64,000 bases of DNA from Ciona savignyi (lineage: Eukaryota; Chordata; Ascidiacea; Phlebobranchia; Cionidae). The stretch lies in NCBI GenBank assembly GCA_000149265.1, contig CH002905.1, forward strand, positions 71,251 to 135,250, read 5' to 3'. How positions within the stretch are numbered: position 1 is the stretch's first letter; the number at the start of each line of letters is the position of its first letter. This document shows positions 1-10,183 of the stretch, one piece after another. The translations under genes and the position numbers were made by a program. Below the pieces are notes generated by a model. That model was not told the origin of the DNA and made no database searches. It was given only the letters and a program-made list of their open reading frames with translations.

Positions 1-182
1 CTTAACTGACATTGCCTGAACCCAGCTGATTAATGGGTTCTACCAAAATGAAGGAATGTCTTAATTATACAACACAATGTCGGTAACCTATGGTGGGCGC
101 GAGTTGATCTGACGATTGCCCGAGTGTTAACCCCCTTAGATTTCCCATTCACGGGGATAAACATGAATGTCCTATCCTATTT
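1..182 (+). repeat. SINE copy, cut by the window edge
   Basis: This is the 3' half of the local tRNA-headed SINE family. It contains the conserved blocks GACATTGCCTGAACCCAG, GGTGGGCGCGAG, CTGACGATTGCCCG and CACGGGGATAAACATGAAT, followed by a TATCC-rich tail. It ends about 35 bp upstream of the first Ig exon acceptor. Confidence 0.85.
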
Positions 183-215
183 CTTTACATATTCAAATAT
201 GATTGCCATTTGCAG

Positions 216-2888
216 GTGTTGATATAAGTGCAGCAAGCCTATCCTCACCCGTGGTATTAAACTGTTCTAACAGTGGAGATGCATCAACTGATTATCAATG
301 GGTTCACAACAATCAGACAATTGCATCTGCTAATCTAATCCAGTACTCCATAACAAGCAACACAGCAACTGGAGATTATGTGTGCATGAAAAGAAATGTT
401 ACCGTTAACAATTTCTTAGCGATAAGTAAGTTTCAATGAAATAATTCCAGTAATTCTAATCCATACTATGTTTGCATGTTCCATAAATTTATTTACAACA
501 TTTATGTTTTATTGAATTAATTTTTGGATATACCGTACTAATTGTTATCATTTACACTTTTTTGATGGAGTTTATGCTGGAAAGTGCTTCAGTTTTAACA
601 TATTTATCGTTCAATATTTATTCAGTTACAAGGTTTCAAAATCATATCCCATCCTTTCCTTTCTATGACTAATTGTTTGTAAAGGATTTTAACAAATTAA
701 ACAATGTATTGTAAATCGAAATTCACTCCTGTTTATTCTAACATACAGTTTTGTATTAAATATATTTAACACAGAACAATTATATTTTTGTGGTGGTGGT
801 TTATGGCAAGACACCGCTAGTTATAGAAGCATATTTTATATATGTTTTCTGATACTGCTCTTTAAATGTAATTTAATATAAACTTATCACTGAAAACACA
901 GATTATTCTAGTGGATAAGTGCGTTGCCTTTCAGCCGAAAAGTTTGAGGTTCTATCCCTATCCTAAAACTTGCATAACTGTTGAATTTGTCAATAGATCT
1001 CTTGAAGCCCATAATTCCCCACAAAGGACATTCCATCACTTTCACAACGGGTGATCAGAATAAAGAGGTAATGTGCACGTCACTTTCATACCCACAGCCA
1101 GATTTTGCATGGTCACTAACTGCCCCAGGGAGCCAGGTGAGATATATTATTTATTGATTTATGACTTCAAATTTCTGTCAGAAAAAAAGTTTGAATATAT
1201 TTTTATTCTAGTAGTTCATAGTCCGAAGGGTCAGTCTGTTGTTTTAGTGTGTCTCCTTTCAGCCAAAAGGTTGCTGGTACAAAACCCCACAGATTAATGG
1301 GTTGTAGTACAGTAAAGTGTGAATCATGCACAACCTGCTGCAATAGCTCCGGTAAACCGACGGTGGGCACGAGGTAATCTGACGATTAGTTTCACGGGAA
1401 AAAAAATGAATATCCTATCCTAGTATTTAAAGTTTACAAGTTATTTCATACTATTTTACATGTAAGTCTCCCTTAGGGTGGGATATATATGTTTATCACC
1501 GTGAATTGGAAAACACAAGGAGCGTTACCACATAAAAAATTGTCAGATTACCTCGCACTCACTGTTGGTTTACCAGAGCTATTGTAGTGCTTTGTATATA
1601 AATGAGACGTTACTTTAATTTGGTAGATTTCATAAATCCACTGGGTTCAGGCAACGTCCATTAAATGCCTTGCACAAGTAGGACACAACTGACTAGCAAG
1701 CAACCAGTTTCAAGTCTGCAACCTTTCAGCTAAAGGGACTGCATTAACCAACCTAGCTAATCAGCTGGTCGTCTAAACATGTTACCAATACCAATCTTGT
1801 CTACCCCTTTCCCATCATCAGGAAGTGAACTTATCAAATGATCCAAATTACAAAATCACCATGGATGGGCAAGGAAATTCTGTTTTGACCATCATATCAG
1901 TAACAAGCAGCAACAAAGGAAATTTCAAATGCACTGTGAACAACACTGCTGGGAGCGTTTCAGTAAGTACAGCAGTGGTGCGTTTTATGTATCAATCAAC
2001 TGGGTACTTTAGATTGATGCATTAAATAAAGGATGTGCAGTATAGTGGTTCAATGTTCACAGATCACAGTAATTAACTAGGTCTCTAGGGGATCATTTAA
2101 ACAGACATTCCAGTCTGGGAATGTATCAGCTGTTATTCTAAGACAACTTCTTTAGTGGGTGGACCAGATGTGGGGAAATGAAGTTCTTGATGGGCCGGAT
2201 TATTACATAAATAGTTCGGTATTTAATATCTTAATTACAGGGCATGGTTAGATAACCTGCAACCGGTCAAAATCCTTTGACGGGCCGGACCCGGCTTGTG
2301 GGCTGTATGTTGCCCATGCCTGTTCTAAGATAATGTGTACCAACATATTGTGTTACTAGTAGTTGTATCTATTAGTCTGTATTTCAAAAGTTTCTTTTAA
2401 TTAATAGACAAACATATATATTTCTCTGGGTTCAATACATGAGACTTGTATTAGGATGAAATTTAATACTTTGGTTTTGCATTGTCTGGCAAGTTCATAT
2501 TTTTTCTGTGTTTGGCAAATTCATATTTGTATTAGCAGATGTGGACCTCTTTTTTAATAATTAACAATTCTGTTCTCTTTATTTATAATTATCCATTAAA
2601 ATAAACATTGATTCCCACAGACGGAGATAAAGGTAAGAATTCATTCCAACCTTGCACCGTTATGGCCAAGTCTGGCTATCTTGTTTGAAGTGGTGACGGT
2701 GGGAATTATCATGTACTTTGTCAATATAAAAGCGAAAGAGAAACTCAAAGGTATGTTGATAATGATCATTGCGGGTTCAGAATGTTGACTTCTGGATTGT
2801 TAGAGTTCAGAATGTTGATTCTTGGATTGTTTCAGAGCTGGGCAAGTCTTCAAGTGAAGCTGAGAGCACCAACAGTTCTAATTCCTAA
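216..2888 (+). CDS. Basigin/neuroplastin-like immunoglobulin membrane protein (3' part)
   Basis: Five exons join in phase: 216-425, 997-1136, 1822-1962, 2621-2750 and 2836-2888 (stop TAA). The upstream part lies outside the window. The first exon carries an Ig domain, with Cys in VVLNCS, Trp in YQWVH and Cys in GDYVCM. The next two exons form a second Ig domain, with Cys in EVMCTS, Trp in DFAWSL and Cys in NFKCTV. Exon 4 encodes one membrane segment, PLWPSLAILFEVVTVGII, which keeps the PLWP start and the buried Glu typical of basigin, neuroplastin and embigin. A short Ser-rich cytosolic tail follows (KEKLKELGKSSS...). NQT, NVT and NNT are possible N-glycosylation sites. Known family role: cell-surface chaperones of monocarboxylate transporters and adhesion proteins. 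Which of the three it is cannot be settled here. The gene is convergent with the next one, about 460 bp apart. Intron 2 holds two SINE copies in opposite orientation and intron 3 a hAT MITE. Confidence 0.86.
1248..1422 (+). repeat. SINE copy, partial and degenerate
   Basis: Same family, with head fragment TTTCAGCCAAAAGGTTGC, a shortened middle, then AGCTCCGGTAAACCGACGG and the tail AATATCCTATCCTA. A second small head fragment lies near 905-950. It sits in intron 2 of the basigin-like gene. Confidence 0.7.
1470..1772 (-). repeat. SINE copy, antisense
   Basis: A nearly full-length but diverged copy on the minus strand, in intron 2 of the basigin-like gene. The tail end is at 1470 and the tRNA-like head near 1770. 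With the copy at 1248 it makes a short-range inverted SINE pair in one intron. Confidence 0.75.
2144..2322. mobile_element. hAT-type MITE with 8-bp target duplication
   Basis: The right end reads GTTGCCCATGCCTG and the left end is a trimmed form of the matching inverted repeat (CAACTTCTTTAGTGGG). The element is flanked by TTCTAAGA on both sides (2136-2143 and 2323-2330), an 8-bp duplication as expected for hAT. A second copy of the family is at 12262-12418. It lies in intron 3 of the basigin-like gene and is too short to encode a transposase. Confidence 0.75.
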
Positions 2889-3349
2889 ATTATGAATCTA
2901 CAGTGCAGTGTACTTGCAAATGATGGAATGGTTTAATTATGGGCACATTTGTTGAATAATCGTTACTACTTTCTATACTTTTTTTTAACCTTTGCGCCAG
3001 GAATGCCCGTTCTTGATTTTAATCTCAATGAAATTATGATGAATAAGAAAATCAAATGACGCCTGAAAATATTCTTTGTTATCAAATAACTGTACTGTAC
3101 TGTATTGTCTTCAAATAACTTGTACACACCTACAAAATATACCAATATACCCACAGAAGGCCACCAAAAATTTAATGCATCATTATAATTTGTATACTTA
3201 AAACATTGGAATATGAAGTAAAATGATATGGCAGTGGCTACCACTTATAAATATGAAAGTAGTATATATATAAATGTTTACAATATAATATGGATTTCCA
3301 CTCTTGTGGTGATTATGAAATTCCTTAAATAAATTATTATTGCACATTT

Positions 3350-6300
3350 TTAAGATGCTGTATAAACAAGTTCTCCTGCAATATACGTAGAGTGAATCTG
3401 TAGTTCATCTGTGAGTAAAACCAGATCTGCGTCAGCCCCATAGTTTAGTGTCCCAATTTTGTGCTCCATTCCCAGGCATCTTGCTGGGTGCAAAGTAGCG
3501 GTTTCAAGCGCTTCCTCTGTCGAAGAACCGGTGGCAGATTTAAAATGCCTCAAGCACTCTGGTAATGTTGCAATGCTGAAAATAAAACTGGGTTAACCAT
3601 GTAAAATGCTGTAGCTGCTAGAAATTACAACCACTTAGCAGTAATAGTTGTTTTTCTACAGTTGTCAAACAGGTATTTCACGTCAGAAAAGCGTGCGTTT
3701 TACCAACCAACGAACAGATAAAAGTTCAAAAAAAGAGTTGTTAAAATTTGACAGGACGATTAACTATACAAACGGTTAATCGTCAGATAACCTCGCGCCC
3801 ATTGTCGGGTTACCGGAGCTATTGCAGTGTGTTGTGTATGATAGGCATGGTTCTTCAATTTGGTAGAACCCATTAATCGGCTGGGTTGAGTCTAGTTAGA
3901 TTTGCACATAATATAATATTAGTTTAAGATCTAGCGGCTCTGGTGGTTAGTTTCGATTCTACTTTTAAACATTCTGTATGAGGCAATACCATTGGATGTG
4001 AATCCACAGGATACAACCTACATAAAATACAACTTGATTCACAAGTGGTTGTCGTAAAGCTGCAAACACACAATGTATAAGAAACTCCAGGCACAATTCT
4101 AATATTGATAAAACATTCCACCCACCTCCCTGCTAATACATTGGTTCCGGTTAAATGTGCTGTTTTTCCATCGATTGTCACACTTTGCTGACCCAACTGG
4201 TACGTTCCTGATGGCAGTCCCATTGCAGATATTGCATCAGTCACTAATATCAAACCTAGGATAGAATATTCATGTTTATCCCAGTAAATGGGAAAACCAA
4301 GGGTGTTATCACACGGGCAATTGTCAGATCACCTCGCGCCCATCGTCGGGTTACCGGAACTATTGCAGTGTGTTGTATATGATAGACACGTTCCTTCAAT
4401 TTAATAAAACCCATTAATCCTCTGGGTTCAGGCAATGTCCGTTAAGTGCCTTGCCCAAGGACACAACAGACTAGCTAGCGACCAGTTTCGAACCTGCAAC
4501 CTTTCGGTTGAAAGGCAACGCACTTAACCACTAGACAAATCAATATTAATAGTGGAATTGTAACCTTCAGCATTAGCCCTGTGAGCAATCCTCAGTGCAG
4601 CAGGGTTGGTATGCACACCATCTGATATCATTCCATAATAAATTTGTTTGTTTATGTTCGCGCTGGTTAACAGACCAACAATTCCTGGGTCTCTGAGGTA
4701 GAAAAGATAACATAAGTAAATATTTTAATCTAGTATACCAGATATTCTTATTTGTAGCAAAACTGCGTATCGAGGTAAACCAGAGGAAGTTTCTTATTTC
4801 AACATATTTTACCACACAATAAAAAAATTAGACTAAACTGGAATATAAAGTAAAGAATGTTACATCTATTAAGTAAACCATTTCCGGCAGTCAAGCCACT
4901 GACAAATAAATCTAACCACAGGAGACTAGAAAAATATAATTTGCTTTGTGTGTAAAAGAATGAGAACCTGTGGTGAAATGGCAACATTGCATTGAATAAG
5001 TGAGTTATGAGTTTGGCTCCAGAATTAACTGCGTCTTCAGCTTGTTGCAAGTTTGCAACCGAATGACCTGCAAAAATTAAGTATTAACTCTATGCATATT
5101 TGAGCAGAACATGTAGGATTACCTACGGAAACGACAATGTCTTGCTTGCACAATTTTTCAATCACTTCACAGCAGTGTGGCAACTCCGGTGCCACTGTTA
5201 TTAAGCGGACATTGTTAAGACTGCCGTAAGTGTCGAGTAAAGTGTCATAATCGATGGTGGTTTGTATGAAATCTGGGGGGTGGGCTCCTTTCTTTTTGTG
5301 ACATATAAATGGACCTTCTAAGTGGACACCTGTAGTACAAATTGAAATTATTAAAAACACAAAATCAAAACTATCATTTTAGTATCAAATTCTAACACAT
5401 TGTCATCAGGATAGGATATTTATGTTTATCCCCGTGAATGGGAAAACCAAGGGGGTTAACACACAGGTAATCGTCAGATCAACTCGCGCCCACCGTCGGG
5501 TTACTCAGAGCTATTGCAGTGTATTGTGTACGATTCACATGTTTCTTCAATTGAATAGAACCCATTAGGTTCAGGCAATGTCCGTTAAGTGCCTTGCCCA
5601 AGGACACAACCGACTAGCCAGCGACCAGTTTTGTATCTGCAACCCTTCGGTTAAAAGCAACGCACTAACCCACCAGAACAATCTGCCGGACAAATAATAT
5701 GCTGTTCCATTCCTAACCTAGGGTTTTTCAATTGACTTGCCTTCAGGCAATACTTATAGGATCATGATTATCTCTGAGGTGGCACAACAAAGGTGAAAAA
5801 TGCACAAGAATGGGTTGTGTAACTTGTATTCATAAAAGAATCAAAAACAGACAATTAAATACATAGGTAATCAAAATAGTAAATACCTAGTAAAACACAC
5901 TTACTTACAACAACACACGTATGAATACCTAGAATAAAACACAAATGAATTCCTAGCACAAAACACAAATAAATACCTAGTAAAACAAACCAATTAATAC
6001 TAAGCAAACGCACTTATAAAAACCCAACAACACACCAATGCATACCTAGAATAGTAGCTCCATCTTTTGAACCCTTACTGCATTGTATTTTGGGTAAAAT
6101 CTATCAAAAAAATAAAATTTGATGGATAAGAATTTGTTTTCACTGTTTTAATAATGGGCATAGAAACGAATTTATGTCTTATGAGTTGGATTTTGGATTA
6201 CCTATTAGTTACCACAAATTGGGTTTACGAAAAGGCTTTATAGAAATGAAATTTGTATTAATTTGTTGTTTAAACTCATACATAGGTTCATGTTATAAGG

Positions 6301-7166
6301 CTGTTTATTTCTTACCTTGAGCCACCAGTCTACATAAAACGTATAGACAATATATTAACCTTGCTAATTGTGTAGATTTATAGATGTTATAAAAATTTTA
6401 ATACCACCATTTAGGTGTAAAAATCAGGAGTGAATTTGAAAGACTTTGGCACAATTGTCTTCTTACTGCTTAGGGTACCTAAGTAATTTTCCCATAACTT
6501 AGAATCGAAAAATCGACTGCACATAAATAAAAATATAAAAGTATTCACCAAAAACTAACTTGCTTGTAAACATTCTTTGGTGATGTGACAATAGTTGGAC
6601 AAAATGATGTCACTCCATATTGTAGAAGACCTTTTGCCACCGTCTTTAGACCCAGCTCAACATCAGTTAAATTTGATGAAAAATCAATTTTAAAAGCACC
6701 TACAATGGAATATTTCAGGGTGCTCTTTCCAGAATCAAGATTTTATTACAAATAAAAAAAAAATTTTACTTAAAGATTTTGAAATAAAAAGCTCATAATA
6801 GTAGTTGACTTCAAAAAAGGCAAAAATAGACAATTTTACAATATAACCGTGTTTGTGTACAGACATCTCTATGATAAGTGTGAGAGCTGGTTTTGTATTA
6901 CAATTAGAAATGCATGGCACAAAATACAGATATTTAGGTTTTCTGAAAGAGCGGCCCCTTAACTGTGGAGCGTTCTTGACATATTTTAAACTACATCATT
7001 AAAAAACAATTAACATACCGGTAACATACCATTTATTTGTAACTCTATGAATCCTGGTGAGATTATTGTTCCCTTGCAATCAACTTTCACGTCGGCTGTT
7101 CTTAATTCATCAAAAAACAGCTTCCTTGGATCCTGAATAATTCCATTTCGAACCCATAGATCTTCC
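3350..7166 (-). CDS. AMDHD2: N-acetylglucosamine-6-phosphate deacetylase (first exon not found)
   Basis: Eight exons on the minus strand close in phase, from 5': 7030-7166, 6560-6699, 6046-6100, 5123-5329, 4968-5067, 4565-4692, 4126-4255 and 3350-3575 (stop TAA at 3350-3352). Together they give about 373 residues; human AMDHD2 has a little over 400, so roughly the first 30 residues are missing. The enzyme removes acetate from GlcNAc-6-phosphate in amino-sugar salvage, in the cytosol. Visible amidohydrolase landmarks in order are [17 protein letters not shown], the metal ligand Glu in GVHLEGPF, His in [12 protein letters not shown], His and Asn in ITHLFNAM, His in SDGVHT, the catalytic Asp in [10 protein letters not shown], and the C-terminal [12 protein letters not shown] and YIAGELVY. 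The first visible exon starts one base into a codon. Introns hold antisense SINEs, one of which forms the acceptor of exon 4126-4255. Confidence 0.93.
3778..3902 (-). repeat. SINE copy, partial
   Basis: Antisense fragment in the last AMDHD2 intron, with CGTCAGATAACCTCGCGCCC, GGGTTACCGGAGCTATTGC and ACCCATTAATC. The head half is missing. Confidence 0.7.
4258..4543 (-). repeat. SINE copy that abuts an AMDHD2 splice acceptor
   Basis: Nearly full-length copy lying in the sense of the AMDHD2 transcript. Its tail, read on the minus strand as GAATATTCTATCCTAG, runs straight into exon 4126-4255, so the pyrimidine tract and AG of that acceptor are SINE tail or target-site sequence. The tRNA-like head lies near 4500-4543. 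Confidence 0.85.
5408..5692 (-). repeat. SINE copy
   Basis: Nearly full-length copy on the minus strand in an AMDHD2 intron, about 75 bp upstream (in transcript sense) of exon 5123-5329. It shows GGATAGGATATTTATG at the tail, then CGTCGGGTTACTC, GAACCCATTAGG and GCCTTGCCCAAGGACACAAC. Confidence 0.85.
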
Positions 7167-7193
7167 CTGTAGAATAAACATTAAATAAATAGA

Positions 7194-7495
7194 TTTCCGG
7201 CCAGTTGGTCTGGCGGTTTAGTGCGCCGCCTTTTCATCGAAAGGTTGCAGGTACCAAACCTATCGCTAGCTAGTCGGTTGTGTCCTTGGCACTTTACGGA
7301 CATTGCCTGAACCCAGTAGATTAGTGGGTTCTACCAAATTGAAGAAACGTGTCTATCATACACACACACACACACTGCAATAGCTCCGGTAACCCGAAAG
7401 TGGGCGCGAGGTGATCTGAGGATTGCCTGTGTGTTAACCCCCTTGGATTTTCCATTCACGGGGATAAACATGAATATCCTATCCTATCCTATTCT
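7194..7495 (+). repeat. SINE copy, full length
   Basis: Complete copy with tRNA-like head (GGTCTGGCGGTTTAGTGCG, AAAGGTTGCAGGTACC), middle block TTACGGACATTGCCTGAACC, a CA dinucleotide run at about 7361-7375 and tail ATCCTATCCTATCC. Confidence 0.9.
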
Positions 7496-8049
7496 AATTG
7501 ATAAAGTATTTAAGTTTTATCCTCCGATATTGGAAAGAAAGGGCAATTTTGATATAAACAACTGTTTTGATTTGTTAGTAAAACTCATCAATCCACTGGG
7601 TTAAGGTGATATTTGTTAAGTCTCTTTCCCAAGGACACCGCCGAATAACTGACGTCCAGTCTCGATCCTACAACCAATCGGCTAATATCACTGATAGTGA
7701 TTATATATATTAGAATGAAATTATTGATCATCACAAGGTCAATATATCATGTGTACCTATATGTATGCAACGAGAAATAATCATTTTGTCCATTGGGAAG
7801 CTCTGTTAAAGTCAGTTAAACCTTTCTGTTTTAGCTAGCTCCCGAGCGTACGCTCAGTATAAAGAAATAATCACCTGTCCGCCAGCTCGCGAGCAAGTGT
7901 AAAATTACCAAAGTGTGCAAAGATGCAGGAAAAAAAAACTTGAGTGTGCAGTGTGTTGTTTGCGATTAGGCATGCTACAGGATTTATTCAGTCCAATAAT
8001 CCAATAGGTTCATGACACACCTCGAAATTCCTGACACAAATGACTGTGC

Positions 8050-8235
8050 AGAAAACTAAAAAGAGAAAACTGCACACTAAAATGAAAATTAAGATTTTGT
8101 TTAGGGGTCGGGTTAAAGTTTGCGTTAGTTTTAGTGTTTGGGAAAGAGTTAGAATACCTATTCATAGTTTTAGTTGGTAGTTTTTCCCCCTTTCCTGGGT
8201 GCCTATTTCTCTCCTTTTACTGTTGTCCCTGACTA
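8050..8235. mobile_element. Degenerate GCAACAC-type MITE
   Basis: It contains the internal block shared with the copies at 14381, 17177, 28325 and 32125 (AACTGCACACTAAAATGAA, GTTTTAGTGTTTGG). Its ends are only rough matches to the family inverted repeat. Confidence 0.45.
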
Positions 8236-10183
8236 GGTACCACAAGCTACTGGTAAGAATTAACCGGTCGAACAAATAACTTTGTTTGTTTATTGTTAAC
8301 TTACCAAATTATGGCATGGTCTCTCAGTATTCTGCAATTTTGAAATTGTATTATTTTATTGGTGTTCTCCAATCCTTTGTCCATCTTTTACCACGTATTT
8401 CTCGTCAGCGTCTTCTGAGTTCTGATAACTACAATTTTTACTGCGTCATAGGGGAATCCCCTAGATTTGTTTATGCTAAAAAGCAGTTGATGTTTGTTTA
8501 TAACCGTGACGTAAGGGGCATTATCACTATTCCATGGGCAAACTTCAGATTTTCCCACTGTTAGGTCAAACACTGTGTTGTATAAAATCAGGACTTGTCT
8601 TCGCTTCCTGCTTTGTAAGTTTTATAATTTTTATTTGGTATAATTTATCTTTGGATTGTATTTTTCGTTTTAGTTAATCCAGTCCGGGGTACGCGTTTTT
8701 CTAAATCCGACTGCACCTCCGTATCGGCAAAACTACACTGCACAATTGTCTTCAGAGCCTTTTATGGTTTACCTTTAATAATAATTTGTTTGCAAGTTAT
8801 TGCAACTTTTCCCTTTTCAATGACTGACGTGTTCAAGGACTGTTGTGTTTATTATTATAGCCTACTCATCCGGCAGGATAGCTTCGGAACCCGGCTTCGG
8901 TATGCACGCAGCCGAAAACCGCAGCCATCCCTAGGCAAGTCCCCATACAAAAATTAGTTGAACGATAACTCAAGAAACGTATTAAAGGTAGGCCTATACG
9001 ACAAACTGTAATAGCTCCGGTAACCCGAATGTGGACGCACATTAGGCCTAATCTGAAGATTGCCAAAATGATAACATCTCCAGCGTTTTTTTCAATTCAA
9101 AGGAACAAAACATGATTATACTTTAAATTTACTAATTCATGAAGTGTTATTACAGATCGATGGATACAAGATGAATGAATGGTGATGGATATCACTTTGC
9201 TTCCTGTAATACTAATCCACCGGACACAATTACCAAAGCACCGATAAAACGCACTCTTCAATTAATTCACTTGCTGCAAATTACAAGCAATAAAGGCAGA
9301 ATTCAGTAGAATTGCATATTTTAATTTCTTATAGTAGGGCCTACACGTTTATACAGGGTATAATAATGCTAAACGTGTAAACTACCTATAACCAGCATAT
9401 TCAAATATTACTATGACATATGGAGATGAAAATGTCACATGACGTAGACTCCAAGCCCTCTTTGTAAAATATATATATTAATAATAGAAGGACAAAAACA
9501 ACTAATGTTTAGTCAGTTTTATTGCTAATATTATTATGTTAAAAAGACAGGCGGTGTATATGTGGCCTTAATATACCTAACTGCTATAAAAAAGAAATCT
9601 TCAACGTAGGCTATATCTTTTGTAGTTGTCATAAAGTAGTTTATGCGCATAAGTTTTGGATAAATACAATTTTGGTTTATTTTTTTGGTAGATTAGTAAA
9701 TAAATCTGGTAAAAAGAAAATTTAAATGGTTTTCAACGTTTTAACTAATGCTAGGATACATTTTCAATTCCCATTTATACATATCTTTACCATTCCGCGA
9801 GATGGCGATAGTAATCCTTTTAGTTTGGAAGTGGTAAATTCCTCTAGATGTATACTGTCGTGTAGCCGAAGGGTTAGCGCGACCCATACATATTCCGACC
9901 TATACAAAAACGGTCAAGTGACGAGCTCATCATGCGCTCGAAACTTGACTCGGTAAAAAATTCTCTAGATGAAGAAGATGATACTTCACGGACTACAATT
10001 GAGTTATTGGGTTGAACCGAAATTAAATTAAAATATACGTCATATGCAACCAATACAATGGTAAAACTCCTGTAACCATGTGGTGGGCACGAGGTATTCT
10101 GACGATTGACCAGTTACAATTATATTGTTGGCTCACGGTTCTGCCTTTAGTGTTTTATTATCTTTACTGATATTGTTCATATT

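Larger units (their letters stand above)
7167..10183. other. Intergenic interval between divergent AMDHD2 and NXPE-like genes
   Basis: It should contain the first AMDHD2 exon, which I could not identify. Seen here: a full SINE (7194-7495), an old antisense SINE fragment (about 7575-7690), a MITE-like stretch (about 8050-8235) and a SINE fragment at about 9000-9075. Open frames around 8286-8573 on both strands resemble nothing I recognise and lack good splice or start context. The rest is AT-rich without clear features. Confidence 0.6.

Noticed and set aside
903-960. tRNA gene candidate (head of SINE)
   Set aside because: It lacks a full cloverleaf and is a worn SINE head, like the others in the window.
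8286-8573. Overlapping open frames on both strands upstream of NXPE
   Set aside because: No similarity to known families, no splice context and AT-rich residue use; kept only as a note.
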